47,387 nucleotides of DNA from [Clostridium] symbiosum ATCC 14940 (GCF_000466485.1 NZ_KE992872.1:1-47387), one strand, 5' to 3'. Positions 19,201 to 27,348 are shown, counted from the stretch's first letter. Notes: a model not told the origin generated them from the letters alone. Made by a program: numbers and translations.

Positions 19201-20048
19201 CCCTCAATTACAGCCGTAATTCCGCCGGATGTTCCGGATGCCGATACGCTGCCGGATACGGTACAGCCTGTGATTTTTGAATTTACTGCGCTGCCGGCCA
19301 GAATGGCAACCTCTTTTTGGCCGCATACTGTCTTTCCGGGCTTCAGGGTCAGATTTTTAACCGCAGCATCTTCAATTGCCCCAAAGAACCCAACCTTGTT
19401 CCAGGAAGTTCGGTTTAGTCTGAAATTGGAAATAGTTTTGCCGTTTCCATCAAAACTGCCGAAAAATTTATTTGTAATCTCGCCGGAAAACTCAGAGGAA
19501 TCCCTGAAATATCCAATCGGATTCCACTCCATTCCTCCCAAATCAATATTGCTCATCAACCTGAAATGCTTACCGTCATAAGAGCCGATAATTTCTTCGT
19601 TTCCCTCCCCCGGCTGTACCCGCATTCCCATTGCGGCAAGCTGGGCAAGACCCATTAGCTGATTTTTATTTTTAATCTGATACGGTTTTTTTTCCGAACC
19701 GTCCCCGGCTGTTCCGTCTAAAAATGAAAAATCCCCGTTCCAGTTATCCCAGATATCTCCCAGCGAACTTTTTCCCACCGCCGACAGCGCCATGGAACTT
19801 GTTGCAGGGATCTCACTTCCGGATGCCGCTGCTAGCCTTTCCGGCTCTGCCTCTCCCGGAGTTGTCATGCGGTTCTCCTTGCGCCTTCCATCAAATTCCC
19901 GGCTGTACACGGTATCCCAGTCTTCAAAGGTAAACCCATTTGTCGCTGCCAACCCATGGAGAGAACCGGTTAAAAGCATGATGGTTATCAGGACTGCCGA
20001 TGTCAGCCCTTTCCCCTGCCTGAGTATGCCCTGATTTCTTTTCTTCAT
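16263..20048 (-). CDS. Secreted GLUG/Ig-like protein with wall-binding repeats
   Basis: 1261 aa. The signal peptide ends near SLHGLAA. Residues about 105-480 contain Gly-rich beta-helix-like repeats such as GGIAGFQNASDIYNSYVSG, the GLUG-motif style of exported bacterial surface proteins. After a linker and an Ig-like strand region (about 560-650), two or three repeated segments with ITWSVDDPAVATVDG and KWIQD follow, resembling BIg2-type domains. A Gly/Ser-rich linker (about 1110-1150) leads to wall-binding repeats (HMVSGWYPDTDGNLYYLWP, HMVTGWQWIAGADGLERRYY). There is no membrane anchor or LPxTG. GAGGAGG precedes the ATG. It lies 124 bases after the 671-aa gene and is probably in its operon. 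Likely an adhesin or matrix-binding protein; ligand unknown. Confidence 0.85.
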   Translation of the reverse strand: MKKRNQGILRQGKGLTSAVLITIMLLTGSLHGLAATNGFTFEDWDTVYSREFDGRRKENRMTTPGEAEPERLAAASGSEIPATSSMALSAVGKSSLGDIWDNWNGDFSFLDGTAGDGSEKKPYQIKNKNQLMGLAQLAAMGMRVQPGEGNEEIIGSYDGKHFRLMSNIDLGGMEWNPIGYFRDSSEFSGEITNKFFGSFDGNGKTISNFRLNRTSWNKVGFFGAIEDAAVKNLTLKPGKTVCGQKEVAILAGSAVNSKITGCTVSGSVSASGTSGGITAVIEGSGPSLSVIENCISNVTIDVNGGIDTYVGGIAGKAAGSSIVDCRVETGDNSTSRIQGRNATVGGIAGFQNASDIYNSYVSGTIGGSGSGIVGGITGKYASGRMKVARFEGIIGQSGTGAAGHRGTFIGHREAGDYFRYGADVGFLFADMESKIAFNICGSGIPDDNEYTYSANIGYSHPGDPFYTLVQGGVSKNISDQYYYEVLEKGILSIIDEDHGGAGADEAGYSIDHFAPNDAGRPTRGYLITIPQIDTISSGTYYYDVAMLEARGDGSYYRAVNKGKRGAVAPGKSVTVTTSPNNTEEAKFQMDGVPTYTAVGGEKETTYRNGGEYTFTMPEENTEVKAVYKKVAARVSVVPSNFNISVIQERTGNRKNPVKTTKVLDHNGKLIASYINGALQQGTQIQPVFIQAVVDTNNDVADNSVKWSVDDPDLIILAANDDEDREGFTKKSASVCVNLNASFFDDTIRKLEKEQADNAYRYPIPDTIFGAGHQNGGVAVLTASTRPAASFEGKPCTGNCRINVTFQIKDKTYVANEGAVIDQEELRFTVTRRLTGGRKKPEERILVTPPQNLTASFFPDFFDRKDITWSVDDPAVATVDGENRSAGVSVRKDAKWIQDIMEADDGIRTNEPYAVLEGSGSREAKVTVTADDMLGNRQTANCNIVINFVTEDQTEVYAEGVITEPQTMNFELECTKSGKRSSPVISWTGDGEKKIKAVVLPEMAFNKACRFEVSDDSLKLDGDGTVTVNRNAKWIQDTDKTYPYTAVHTAIITATTEDGGFKAICNATIRYKLSDLTYGGSGGKGGSSGGGSGSSSGVSPGGDIGPAGNGPAAGTSAPTGSVVGTWVNTADGLWAFTAHGRTYHNEWAYVHNPYAGREQSSTDWFRFDETGHMVSGWYPDTDGNLYYLWPKSDGTQGHMVTGWQWIAGADGLERRYYFNPEPDGTRGALLKNTTLPDGNQVNDKGEWTVEGVIQVRVPGISV

Positions 20049-20172
20049 CGTATCCTCCTCGCTTTCATTCTCAAAAGAGCTTTTTTTAAGAGCCGCCCTT
20101 GTTGTCTTCCTTCATTTCTCGTCCCCGCTGTCTCTATATATTACGGTTCTGCGAATAGAAACACGGTACTCC

Positions 20173-22188
20173 CTATTCTGCCTGCGGCACCGCAAAGGCG
20201 GGACGGAGTCCGTATGTCTGGCTCCCTGCCGGTACCGGATGAATATTTCCGTTGACTAAATCGACGGCGTATACATGATCGGAGTAATAAAATCTCCCTT
20301 CATGATCCTCTGCGTAATAGGGCGTCCGAAGATAATATCCCTGTGAATAGGGGCTTATCTGAACTGCCGGATTATTCTGCTGTGAACCGAACCGCCACAG
20401 TTCCTTCCTGTACCGGAGCGCTTCCTCCACAGAAAGGCAGAACAAACGATCCTGCATCAACTGAAAACCGATATCATGCGGCGCCAGCAGGCTGCCGTCC
20501 AGCTGCTCCATGGTTCCTGCCGCCGTCCCTCCTGTATAGGCCGTATTAATTCCAATCAAAACCGGTTCTAAATTAAAGCTGCTGTTCACGCTGTTTTGCG
20601 CCAGCCATTCCCGTATCCGGGAGGACTTATAATTATTATCAGGCCCGAAAGAAATCTCTTTTAATGCCATGCTGCTGCAGGTATCGGCACGGATCACACT
20701 GTCACAGAGAAACAGGGCGGCGCTTCGGCGGCCATCCAGATTATCACTGTAATCTTCATCCACACAGCGGAAACGGTACAGCTTCTGCCCTATCTGCCGC
20801 ATCTGGATATCCCCCGTTTTCCAGTTTGACGGCTCAGCTTTCTCCCCTGTCTCCGGACATTTCAACAATATGAACGGGCGGACACCATACGCCCTGCTTT
20901 CCGCTGCCGGAACAAGGCACAGACCTCCCTCCGGATCCACGGCGTAAACAGCGCCTCCTGACACGGTCCGAAGAAGGCAGGCATTCCCTGCTTCTATCAT
21001 TTCTGCATACGCTTCATACTCATCCGTTGAAAGCAGTGCCGCATAATCGTTCCTTACGTCTGCGTCCGGCCGTTCAATCGGCTGGAGGGCAGACGCGGCA
21101 GAAATGTTGTTGGCAAATGCGAGATTAAAATATTCCCGGAGAGGCGAACCGTTATAGTCAGACTCCGTAAAACAAATGCCCGTTATATCCTCCCCCAGCG
21201 TTTCCTCCGACAGATAGAGCATGTTTCCGGACCCTCTGTAATTCAAATCAAGACAGCGGAAGACAAGCTCTTTTTCCCCACTCTCCGTTTGGAGGACAGT
21301 TCTGATTCTGTCTCCAATCTGTGCGGGGAACGCCCGTTTTTTGCAGCGGTCACAGAGAGAATCTCCGTCCGAATCATAATGGCCTGATGCGGGGAGGATT
21401 ACTGTCTCCTCCGTTCTGCATTTCTTACAGCAGTAGGTCTCCTGTCCATTTTTCAGACAGTCATTCTCCCCTGCAATGATAAGCTCCCAGTTATGGGTGC
21501 AGTTTTCCGCATTCCAGTTACGGCGAACGGAAATCCGGAGTACGGTGCAGCTATCCTTCCCAACCTTAAATCTGTCTTCCGTGACGGAAGAATACTCTGC
21601 ATCAAAGCTTGTGCCGATTACCAGCGTCTGCGGCACGTAATTTTTTCCAATCATATAAAAACTGTGCCACCGGGCATCCTGAATCATGGAAACAAGATTT
21701 TTAATCCGTTCGTTATTGCGTGATTCATTCTCTACCATCAAATGAACGCCGCTGCCTTCCTCCTCTCCCTGTCCCGTAATAAGGCAGTCTGCCTTCCACG
21801 CCCGCTCAAGCCACCGGGCGAGCCTTTCCCGGCCTTCCCGATCCGGATCTTCCGGCGCCGCTATCTTCTCACCCTGCCGGTATTCGACGTAGTACTTATG
21901 GCGGCCTGCCTGATAGAGGAGAAATTCCTGGGGACTGTCTGCCTCCGCCCTCCAGATATGTTCGTCGGCCCCAATAATCTGCTCCGGAAAAGAAACATGG
22001 ATTGCAGTTCCTTCCGGAGCCTGCCCCTGCTGCGAATTAAAAATCCTGTTATCATGGTCTGCGGCATCTACAAAAGATACCGTATATTCAATAAATCCCT
22101 CCTTTTCTTCTTTGCCATAGGAAGGGAAGCCGTGGCAGATTATCAGCACGGCGGCGGCAAGTAAAAGTCCTGTATTAAAACGCTTCAC
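20173..22188 (-). CDS. Secreted protein with two DUF6273-like domains
   Basis: 671 aa with a GTG start preceded by AGGAGG. A signal peptide (KRFNTGLLLAAAVLIICHG) targets it to the outside. Residues about 30-230 are of unknown type. A Cys-rich segment (about 240-290: CTHNWE, CCKKCRTEE, DGDSLCDRCKK) resembles a small zinc-ribbon-like or dockerin-like spacer seen in Clostridia exoproteins. Two copies of a DUF6273-like domain follow (about 290-450 and 460-670), each with a REYFN/REWLA motif and ending in YGVRPFILL or YGLRPAFAV. DUF6273 domains are common in secreted Lachnospiraceae proteins and have no known activity. It is the first large gene of the surface operon. Confidence 0.8.
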   Translation of the reverse strand: MKRFNTGLLLAAAVLIICHGFPSYGKEEKEGFIEYTVSFVDAADHDNRIFNSQQGQAPEGTAIHVSFPEQIIGADEHIWRAEADSPQEFLLYQAGRHKYYVEYRQGEKIAAPEDPDREGRERLARWLERAWKADCLITGQGEEEGSGVHLMVENESRNNERIKNLVSMIQDARWHSFYMIGKNYVPQTLVIGTSFDAEYSSVTEDRFKVGKDSCTVLRISVRRNWNAENCTHNWELIIAGENDCLKNGQETYCCKKCRTEETVILPASGHYDSDGDSLCDRCKKRAFPAQIGDRIRTVLQTESGEKELVFRCLDLNYRGSGNMLYLSEETLGEDITGICFTESDYNGSPLREYFNLAFANNISAASALQPIERPDADVRNDYAALLSTDEYEAYAEMIEAGNACLLRTVSGGAVYAVDPEGGLCLVPAAESRAYGVRPFILLKCPETGEKAEPSNWKTGDIQMRQIGQKLYRFRCVDEDYSDNLDGRRSAALFLCDSVIRADTCSSMALKEISFGPDNNYKSSRIREWLAQNSVNSSFNLEPVLIGINTAYTGGTAAGTMEQLDGSLLAPHDIGFQLMQDRLFCLSVEEALRYRKELWRFGSQQNNPAVQISPYSQGYYLRTPYYAEDHEGRFYYSDHVYAVDLVNGNIHPVPAGSQTYGLRPAFAVPQAE

Positions 22189-22252
22189 GACTTCCCTCCT
22201 TTGACTTCCCTAATCTTCCTTTTTTCCATTTCATTGTTTTAGGTTTTGTCAT
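22175..22252 (-). CDS. 25-aa basic leader ORF overlapping the next start
   Basis: A small ORF (MTKPKTMKWKK..., ending SREAF) has its own strong AGGAGG site 5 bases before the ATG. It overlaps the GTG start of the 671-aa gene by 14 bases in another frame. The arrangement suggests translational coupling: ribosomes finishing here could reinitiate at the GTG. It may be a coupling or leader peptide rather than a functional protein. No relatives are recognised. Confidence 0.4.
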   Translation of the reverse strand: MTKPKTMKWKKGRLGKSKEGSREAF

Positions 22253-22316
22253 AATTTCCTCCTGTTTTTATTTTTTGGCAAACAAAATCACACTGGTATG
22301 ATACGGCATGATTAAT

Positions 22317-22353
22317 ATTAGTAACAGTTCATGCAGTCTGAACTGTTACTAAT
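22317..22353. repeat. 37-bp perfect hairpin related to the dispersed repeat ends
   Basis: A 15-bp perfect inverted repeat (ATTAGTAACAGTTCA, 7-base loop, TGAACTGTTACTAAT). The GTAACAGTTCA core matches the ends of the dispersed repeat family at 30301-30462, 32975-33138 and 37567-37695. It may be a collapsed copy with only the two ends, or a terminator or operator upstream of the surface operon. There is no T-tract directly after it on either strand. Confidence 0.65.
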
Positions 22354-22673
22354 GTTTTGAAACTCTGCGGATTCGGGTTTAGATGTAGCGGATTTAGACA
22401 CTAAGCATGACTAACAAACAGAAATTCAGAATATGAAAAAAAATAGTACAAATTAAGCACAAAAGCAAAAAGATAATAATAAATTGCAAAATTGAATATT
22501 AAATGAAATACTGCCGGAAATTCGGCATCGATTGATTCATGGAAGGCCTTGGCCCGCCTTAGAACAGATAAAAGAATAAAACCGATAACGAAATTGATAT
22601 CTGTAAGTCTCCTCCGATTTGAGGATGATTTTAATCTAACACAAATCCTTCTCTTTTGCAAGATCTGTTTTTA

Positions 22674-22706
22674 GATTTAACTGAGATTGGGAGGACGCGT
22701 CCGGAA
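22674..22706. repeat. Right copy of the 33-bp inverted repeat
   Basis: Matches the reverse complement of 1-33 at 31 of 33 positions. It forms the 5' base of the structured element that continues to about 22872. The same outward structure may therefore exist left of the window. Confidence 0.85.
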
Positions 22707-22872
22707 CGGGCCATGTCCGGTGTGGTGAGGGGAGTGGCTGAATCTTTCGTCCCGCAGAAAACCTATCCTTGGGGCGGAGGGGAATATATAGTCTGCGCAG
22801 CTCCAACCCACGACAATCTTCCCCGGGACGAAAGACTCATGAAACCACCTCACCGTACCGGCGGCATCCTCG
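22690..22872. ncRNA. Candidate structured RNA, about 180 nt
   Basis: Nested pairings close the element. The base is GAGGACGC with GCATCCTC. The next stem is GGTGAGG with CCTCACC. The middle stem is TGAATCTTTCGTCCCG with a near-complementary CGGGACGAAAGACTCA (one mismatch). A GC-rich inner domain lies between 22760 and 22815. There is no good ORF and no T-tract end. Size and a long interrupted hairpin are reminiscent of 6S RNA, but I cannot identify family-specific bases, so the family and even the transcribed strand are open. It lies just upstream of the GntR promoter. Confidence 0.45.
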
Positions 22873-22889
22873 CCTGCTTAATTTTTCTA

Positions 22890-22918
22890 TTGACACTGTT
22901 CTCTATATGTATTATAGT
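22890..22918 (+). promoter_or_regulatory. Promoter and likely operator of the first GntR/ABC cassette
   Basis: TTGACA (22890-22895), a 17-base spacer and TATAGT (22913-22918). TGTACTTGTGACA follows at once from 22919, matching at the same position the perfect palindrome AATGTACTTGTACATT of the second cassette. It is probably the regulator's own binding site. Confidence 0.75.
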
Positions 22919-22961
22919 GTACTTGTGACAATAATACAGTATAGTACAGCGGAGGTTTTTT

Positions 22962-23336
22962 GTGGAACTATTTATTAATAATCATGCAAGCAAACCCATC
23001 TATGAACAGATTTCCGATCAGATAAAAGCCTTAATCATAAACGGAGAACTAAAACCGGGAGATGCCATTCCGTCAATCCGTTCAATGGCAAAATCGCTTC
23101 ATATCAGCGTTCTGACAGTACAGAAAGCATACGATTCTCTCCAGACAGACGGATTTATTGAGACAACGGCCGGAAAAGGCTGTTTTGTTTCGGCACAGAA
23201 TCAAGACTTTTATCTGGAAGAACAGCAGAAGAAAATCGAGGAACACTTTTCCGAAGCCATCGAAATCGCCCGTTGCAGCGGTATCAAGCTGGATAAATTA
23301 ACGAGACTTTTAACGCTTTTATACGAGGAGGACTGA
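22962..23336 (+). CDS. GntR-family repressor, YtrA-like
   Basis: 124 aa with a GTG start 6 bases after GGAGG. The N-terminal winged helix (residues about 1-75) has the GntR signature PIYEQISDQIKALIINGELKPGDAIPS and ISVLTVQKAYDSLQ. The short C-terminal part (about 80-124) is helical and lacks a large effector domain, which defines the YtrA subfamily. Such regulators repress their own ABC operon and are relieved by cell-wall-active antibiotics or membrane stress. The gene is followed after 2 bases by the ABC ATPase. It is a close paralogue of the regulator at 43251-43628 (shared PIYEQI, HxSVxTVQKAY, DGFIETT and FVSAQN segments). Confidence 0.9.
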   Translation: MELFINNHASKPIYEQISDQIKALIINGELKPGDAIPSIRSMAKSLHISVLTVQKAYDSLQTDGFIETTAGKGCFVSAQNQDFYLEEQQKKIEEHFSEAIEIARCSGIKLDKLTRLLTLLYEED

Positions 23337-23338
23337 CC

Positions 23339-24193
23339 ATGGATGCTTTAACTGTCAAAGGATTAAGTAAAACCTACAGCAGCTTTACTTTACAGAACAT
23401 TTCCTTTCAGGTTCCAAAGGGCACAATCGTAGGATTAGTCGGTGAAAACGGCGCCGGTAAGAGTACAACCATCAATGCGGTGTTGGGGCTTATAAAAAAG
23501 GATTCCGGTGATATATCGATATTAGGCAGGCATGATTACGAGATGACGGCCGCTGACCGTGAACTGATTGGCGTAGTGTTTGACAACAGCAATTTTTCCG
23601 GGGAGCTTTCACCGAAAATGCTTCATAAGGTTTTAAAAGATATTTATTATACATGGGATGAAGCTCTGTATTTTTCGCTTCTCGAGAAAATGAATTTACC
23701 GCGTGATAAGAAAATCAAGACCTTTTCCAGAGGCATGAAGATGAAGCTGTCCATTATTGCCGCCGTTTCCCATCATCCCCGGCTTTTAATATTAGATGAG
23801 GCCACAAGCGGACTTGACCCGGTTACAAGGGACGACATCCTGGATTTATTTTTAACTTTTGTCCAGGAGGAAGAAAACTCCATTCTGCTCTCCTCCCACA
23901 TTACAAGCGATCTGGAAAAAATAGCCGACTATATTATTTTTATTCATGCCGGAAAACTCGTCTTTTTTAAATCAAAGGATGAATTATTCGCAGACTATGG
24001 AATTATAAAATGCGGCCTGGCCCAATTTGGCCAGATTGAAAAGCAGGATATTATCGCTTACCGGAAAATGGACTATGAATGGCAGATTCTGGTCGGTGAC
24101 AGAAAGAAAGCCGAGAAAAAGTACCCCAAAGCCATGATCGTCCCTGTAACAATAGACGAAATAATGCTGCTTTATGTGAAAGGAGAGACATAG
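23339..24193 (+). CDS. ABC transporter ATP-binding protein, YtrB-like
   Basis: 284 aa. Walker A is GENGAGKSTT; the signature helix is FSRGMKMKLSI (SRGM rather than LSGGQ, usual for this subfamily); Walker B is LLILDEATSGLDP; the switch His lies in LLSSHITSDLEKIADY. The C-terminal tail (about 215-284), ending DEIMLLYVKGE, is shared with the paralogue at 42383-43249. It energises the small ABC-2 membrane partner encoded directly downstream (next start one base after the stop). The complex probably exports or displaces an antimicrobial or lipid; the substrate is unknown. Regulated by the GntR gene upstream. Confidence 0.9.
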   Translation: MDALTVKGLSKTYSSFTLQNISFQVPKGTIVGLVGENGAGKSTTINAVLGLIKKDSGDISILGRHDYEMTAADRELIGVVFDNSNFSGELSPKMLHKVLKDIYYTWDEALYFSLLEKMNLPRDKKIKTFSRGMKMKLSIIAAVSHHPRLLILDEATSGLDPVTRDDILDLFLTFVQEEENSILLSSHITSDLEKIADYIIFIHAGKLVFFKSKDELFADYGIIKCGLAQFGQIEKQDIIAYRKMDYEWQILVGDRKKAEKKYPKAMIVPVTIDEIMLLYVKGET

Positions 24194-24832
24194 ATGAAAG
24201 GGCTTATCAGGAATACGTTTTACTCAATGGAAAATAATATCAAACTCGCTTTTTTGATGGCCGGCTTTTTAATATTGACTCCGCTGATAACCAGGGAACC
24301 CGTCGTTTTATCCATGATTACGGCCGTTCAGATATTTATCTTTATCGCTAATGTGGGCACGTCGCTCCAGGCCGATGAAATCTCAAACTGGAACCGCTTT
24401 GAACTGACGCTGCCGGTGAACGTTAAATCAGTGATTCTGGCAAAATATATTTCATTCTGTATCCTGATATTTTTCGGATTTGCCGTCAGCCTCCTTACCG
24501 GTCTGATTACGGTTGTAACTGTACCGTCATTGAACACAACTTCGTTGATTTGGGGGTATCAGTACGGTCTGACACAATCCATTACAGTGGCCGCGATAAT
24601 GTTTCCTGTCATGCTGAAAATCGGCACAGAAAAAAATGAATTGATAATCCTGATATCCGCCTTTTTTGCCGGGATTTTCATGCTGATTGTCGCAGTATTA
24701 CTCGCTCCGTGGACCGCAGGGATTAACCTGCGATCCGGCCTTGCCGGAGCGGCAGCTTTATCTGTTTCACCGCTGCTTTTGTTGATTTCCTATTTTATCT
24801 CGCTGCGGATCTACAAGAACAAGGAATTTTAA
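24194..24832 (+). CDS. ABC-2 type membrane protein
   Basis: 212 aa with about six hydrophobic spans (for example FLMAGFLILTPLI, FCILIFFGFAVSLLTGLITVV, LLLISYFISLRIY). N-terminus MKGLIRNTFYSMENNIKLAF and C-terminus RIYKNKEF resemble the paralogue at 41736-42386, which ends REKEY. It is the transmembrane half of the exporter whose ATPase is encoded upstream. Its 3' end overlaps, convergently, the MATE remnant on the other strand by 38 bases. The family is known; the substrate is not. Confidence 0.85.
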   Translation: MKGLIRNTFYSMENNIKLAFLMAGFLILTPLITREPVVLSMITAVQIFIFIANVGTSLQADEISNWNRFELTLPVNVKSVILAKYISFCILIFFGFAVSLLTGLITVVTVPSLNTTSLIWGYQYGLTQSITVAAIMFPVMLKIGTEKNELIILISAFFAGIFMLIVAVLLAPWTAGINLRSGLAGAAALSVSPLLLLISYFISLRIYKNKEF

Positions 24833-25523
24833 TATGGGCAAGCTCTCTGTGCAGGCGGACCGCCATAATAACGGCAGCAGCGGCAGAGATAACGTCGGAA
24901 ACAGGCTGGGCGAAAAGAATCCCATCCATCCCGATAAATGACGGCAGAAGCCAAATCACTGGCACAAAGCAGATTCCCTGTCTGCACGCTCCCAGGATAA
25001 AGCCTTCACTTGCTTTGCCAAGCGCAAGAAAAAGGGAGGAATAGACGGTATAAAAGCCAAAGAGCAGGAAAGTACAGCCGTTTGCCGCCAGGGCTTTCCG
25101 GCCGGCGCGGATCATTTCCCCGTCTCCTTTCGTAAAGCCTGATATAATGGCTGTTGAAAACAGGGCTAAGGTCAGTCCATAGACCGCGCAGAATACGGTC
25201 GACCATATAATCGCGGTTCTGACCGCTTCACACAGCCTGTCATATTTTTCAGCGCCGTAATTAAATCCGGCAATTGGCTGAAATCCTTTGATAAATCCAA
25301 ATACCATCAGACTGCCCATAGCGGTGATTCTTGTTACGGCTCCCAGTCCGGCAATGACTGAATCACCATATTCTTTAGCCTGCAAATTGATGAGTGTTAT
25401 GGACAGACCTGTCAGAAGCTGGAATACCAGGGTGGGAATGCCGACTTTCATAATTTCCGATATGATTTTCCCAGTAAAACAGCAGTCTTGAACGCGGAAG
25501 CTCCATTCTTCTGTTACCCTCAT
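24795..25523 (-). pseudogene. MATE efflux gene, C-terminal half only
   Basis: 242 codons corresponding to the second six-helix bundle of a MATE-family transporter: the ISEIMKVGIPTLVFQLLTG start of helix 7 through IKGFQPIAGFNYGAEKYDR and the last helices. Intact MATE proteins have about 450 residues, so the first bundle is missing. The best ribosome site (AAGGAGTG) precedes an ATG at 25527 in a different frame (MNEGNRRMEL...), which suggests an internal deletion joined the start region to the second half out of frame. The reading end runs into the 3' end of the ABC-2 gene. A half transporter is unlikely to work alone. Confidence 0.7.
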
Positions 25524-25678
25524 TCATGATAACACTCCTTTCTTTCATTCGAATTATATGCTATAGTATATATCACTATATTTTATAGCATCGTCAGTGT
25601 CATTACCCATAATACTGTAATTTATAGTATGTGTCAAGTAAAAAGAGAAGGCTTTGTTTTCCATGCTTTACCCGACGC

Positions 25679-25719
25679 AAAAAGCGCCTGTCGTGATTGG
25701 CTAAACCAAGACAGGCGCT
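25679..25719 (-). terminator. Terminator of the hydrogenase operon
   Basis: A 10-bp stem (AGCGCCTGTC with GACAGGCGCT) is followed on the minus strand by TTTTT. It lies about 90 bases after the stop of the group B-like hydrogenase gene and closes the operon. Confidence 0.8.
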
Positions 25720-25807
25720 CCTTTATTTTTCTTTCCCTATCTGTTCTTTTCTTTCTCAGCCGTCCGCGCCAGGTACCGCAGGCGCCGTGTTCCAAATCCG
25801 GCTGCGA

Positions 25808-27262
25808 TTAATGTCTGTGCATTGAGAAGGAATCCATCTTATACTGTTTCAGATTCTCATGCACCTGTCTGGCATCGGCCTCGGCAATCAGCTTATCCCT
25901 TGATTTCTTCGCCTCCATCTCACTCTTATGGCTGCTCGGGCCGCCGACACAGCCTCCGACACAGGCCATTCCCTCCACGAAGTCCTCCGGAAGTCTGCCC
26001 ATCTTCAGAAGCAGCAGCGCTTTCTTGCACTCTGCGGCTCCATTACATTTCACCACCTTGATATCGGCATTTTCATTCGTCTCTTTCAGGCATTCCAGAA
26101 CAGCGGCCGTTACGCCTCCGCCGTTGGCAAAGCGCTTTCCAAATACGCTGGCCTGCTGGTTTTTATTCTCCTCCGGCTCCAGAACTACGCCTTTGGCACG
26201 GAGCATGGCGCGTATTTCACCGTAGGTCATTGCATAGTCGGCATTTCCCTGGATATTCAGATCCAAAGTCTCACTCTTCTTGGCAATACACGGGCCGATG
26301 AATACGGTGACGATCTCAGGATCCTCCGCTTTCAGCATCCTTGAGACGCCGCACATCGGGGATACGGTGGTGGACATATTGTCGATCAGCTCCGGATAAT
26401 GCTGTTTAATCATATTGACGAATGCCGGACAGCAGGAAGTGGTCATCTTCTTACCCTCTTTATAGGCCTCCGCCCACTCCTCAGCCTCCGCGGCCGCCGT
26501 CATATCTCCGCCCAGGCCAACCTCCACCATATCGGCAAACCCAACCTTCTTGAGGGCGGTTCTCCAGCTGTCAAAGGTAATATCCGGCCCGAACTGGCCT
26601 TCTGTGGCCGGGGCCAGCATGGCTACTACTTTCTTTCCCGCATTAATCAGGCGGATTACATCTACCATGAAGGTCTTGGAACCGATTGCTCCAAACGGAC
26701 AGCTGTGGATACACGCACCGCACTGGATGCATTTCTTCTCGTCTATCACGCAGATACCGTACTCGTCGTAAGTGATGGCGTCCACCGGACACACCTTTTT
26801 ACAGGGTCGTTCCAGATGAGCGATGGCATTGTACGGGCAGGCTGTCGCACATTTACCGCATTCACGGCATTTGTCCGGGTCAATAAACGCCTTATTATTG
26901 CCCATCGTAATGGCTCCGAAGGGACAGGAGCTCTGGCACGCCTTGCCCATACATTTACGGCAGTTGTCCGTAACCGTATAGGAGGCAATCGGGCACTCCT
27001 CACAGGCCGCATTGATAACCTGGACCACATTATTCGTGTTTCTTCCCGTAGGGCACTTGCCTTCCGCAAGACGGACCCTCTGTCTGATTACTTCTCTCTC
27101 TTTATAAATACAGCAGCGGTAATGGGCCTGCGGTCCGGGAATCATTTTGCCCGGAAGTTCGTCCCTTTTATCATCCACCAGCTGATCCTCCCATGCCAGC
27201 TTCGCTACCTCGTAAAGTACATCATGCTTTAACTTCAGTATTGTTGCGTCATTTGTTACCAT
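25808..27262 (-). CDS. [FeFe] hydrogenase, group B-like
   Basis: 484 aa. The N-terminal third is Cys-rich with several ferredoxin-type [4Fe-4S] motifs (CRKCMGKACQSSCP, CRECGKCATACP, CIQCGACIHSCP). The H-cluster domain (about 215-450) has the three signature loops: TSCCPAF (keeps the proton-transfer Cys), GPCIAKKSE, and EGMACVGGCVGGP. Group B enzymes are found in anaerobic Clostridia and are thought to couple ferredoxin to H2 turnover. The methionine usual before PC in loop 2 is Gly here. It is the last gene of the operon with the sensory hydrogenase and phosphatase, after an 86-base gap containing a partial dispersed repeat. The HydEFG maturases needed for the cofactor are not in the window. 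Confidence 0.92.
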   Translation of the reverse strand: MVTNDATILKLKHDVLYEVAKLAWEDQLVDDKRDELPGKMIPGPQAHYRCCIYKEREVIRQRVRLAEGKCPTGRNTNNVVQVINAACEECPIASYTVTDNCRKCMGKACQSSCPFGAITMGNNKAFIDPDKCRECGKCATACPYNAIAHLERPCKKVCPVDAITYDEYGICVIDEKKCIQCGACIHSCPFGAIGSKTFMVDVIRLINAGKKVVAMLAPATEGQFGPDITFDSWRTALKKVGFADMVEVGLGGDMTAAAEAEEWAEAYKEGKKMTTSCCPAFVNMIKQHYPELIDNMSTTVSPMCGVSRMLKAEDPEIVTVFIGPCIAKKSETLDLNIQGNADYAMTYGEIRAMLRAKGVVLEPEENKNQQASVFGKRFANGGGVTAAVLECLKETNENADIKVVKCNGAAECKKALLLLKMGRLPEDFVEGMACVGGCVGGPSSHKSEMEAKKSRDKLIAEADARQVHENLKQYKMDSFSMHRH

Positions 27263-27321
27263 TTTATATATCCTCCTTGTAACTGTTAAGTAGGTTTATT
27301 CCGCGGGATGTTACCGCTCCT

Positions 27322-27348
27322 GTTACTGTTCACAGGTAGTATCCCGCC
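27322..27348. repeat. Partial copy of the dispersed repeat
   Basis: GTTACTGTTCACAGG followed by TAGTATCCCGC matches the left end of the full copy at 30301 (GTTACTGTTCACAGG, TTGTATTCCGC). The other end is missing. A second, weaker copy of the same end (GTTAAGTAGG, TTTATTCCGCGGG) lies just upstream at about 27286. Together they fill the gap between two genes of the hydrogenase operon. Confidence 0.5.

Noticed and set aside
22401-22661. 86-codon minus-strand frame upstream of the surface operon
   Set aside because: No ribosome site, low-complexity AT-rich content, no recognisable domain.
22840-22875. FMN-riboswitch-like ACCGGCGG sequence
   Set aside because: Other conserved FMN-riboswitch segments are absent and the next gene is unrelated to riboflavin.
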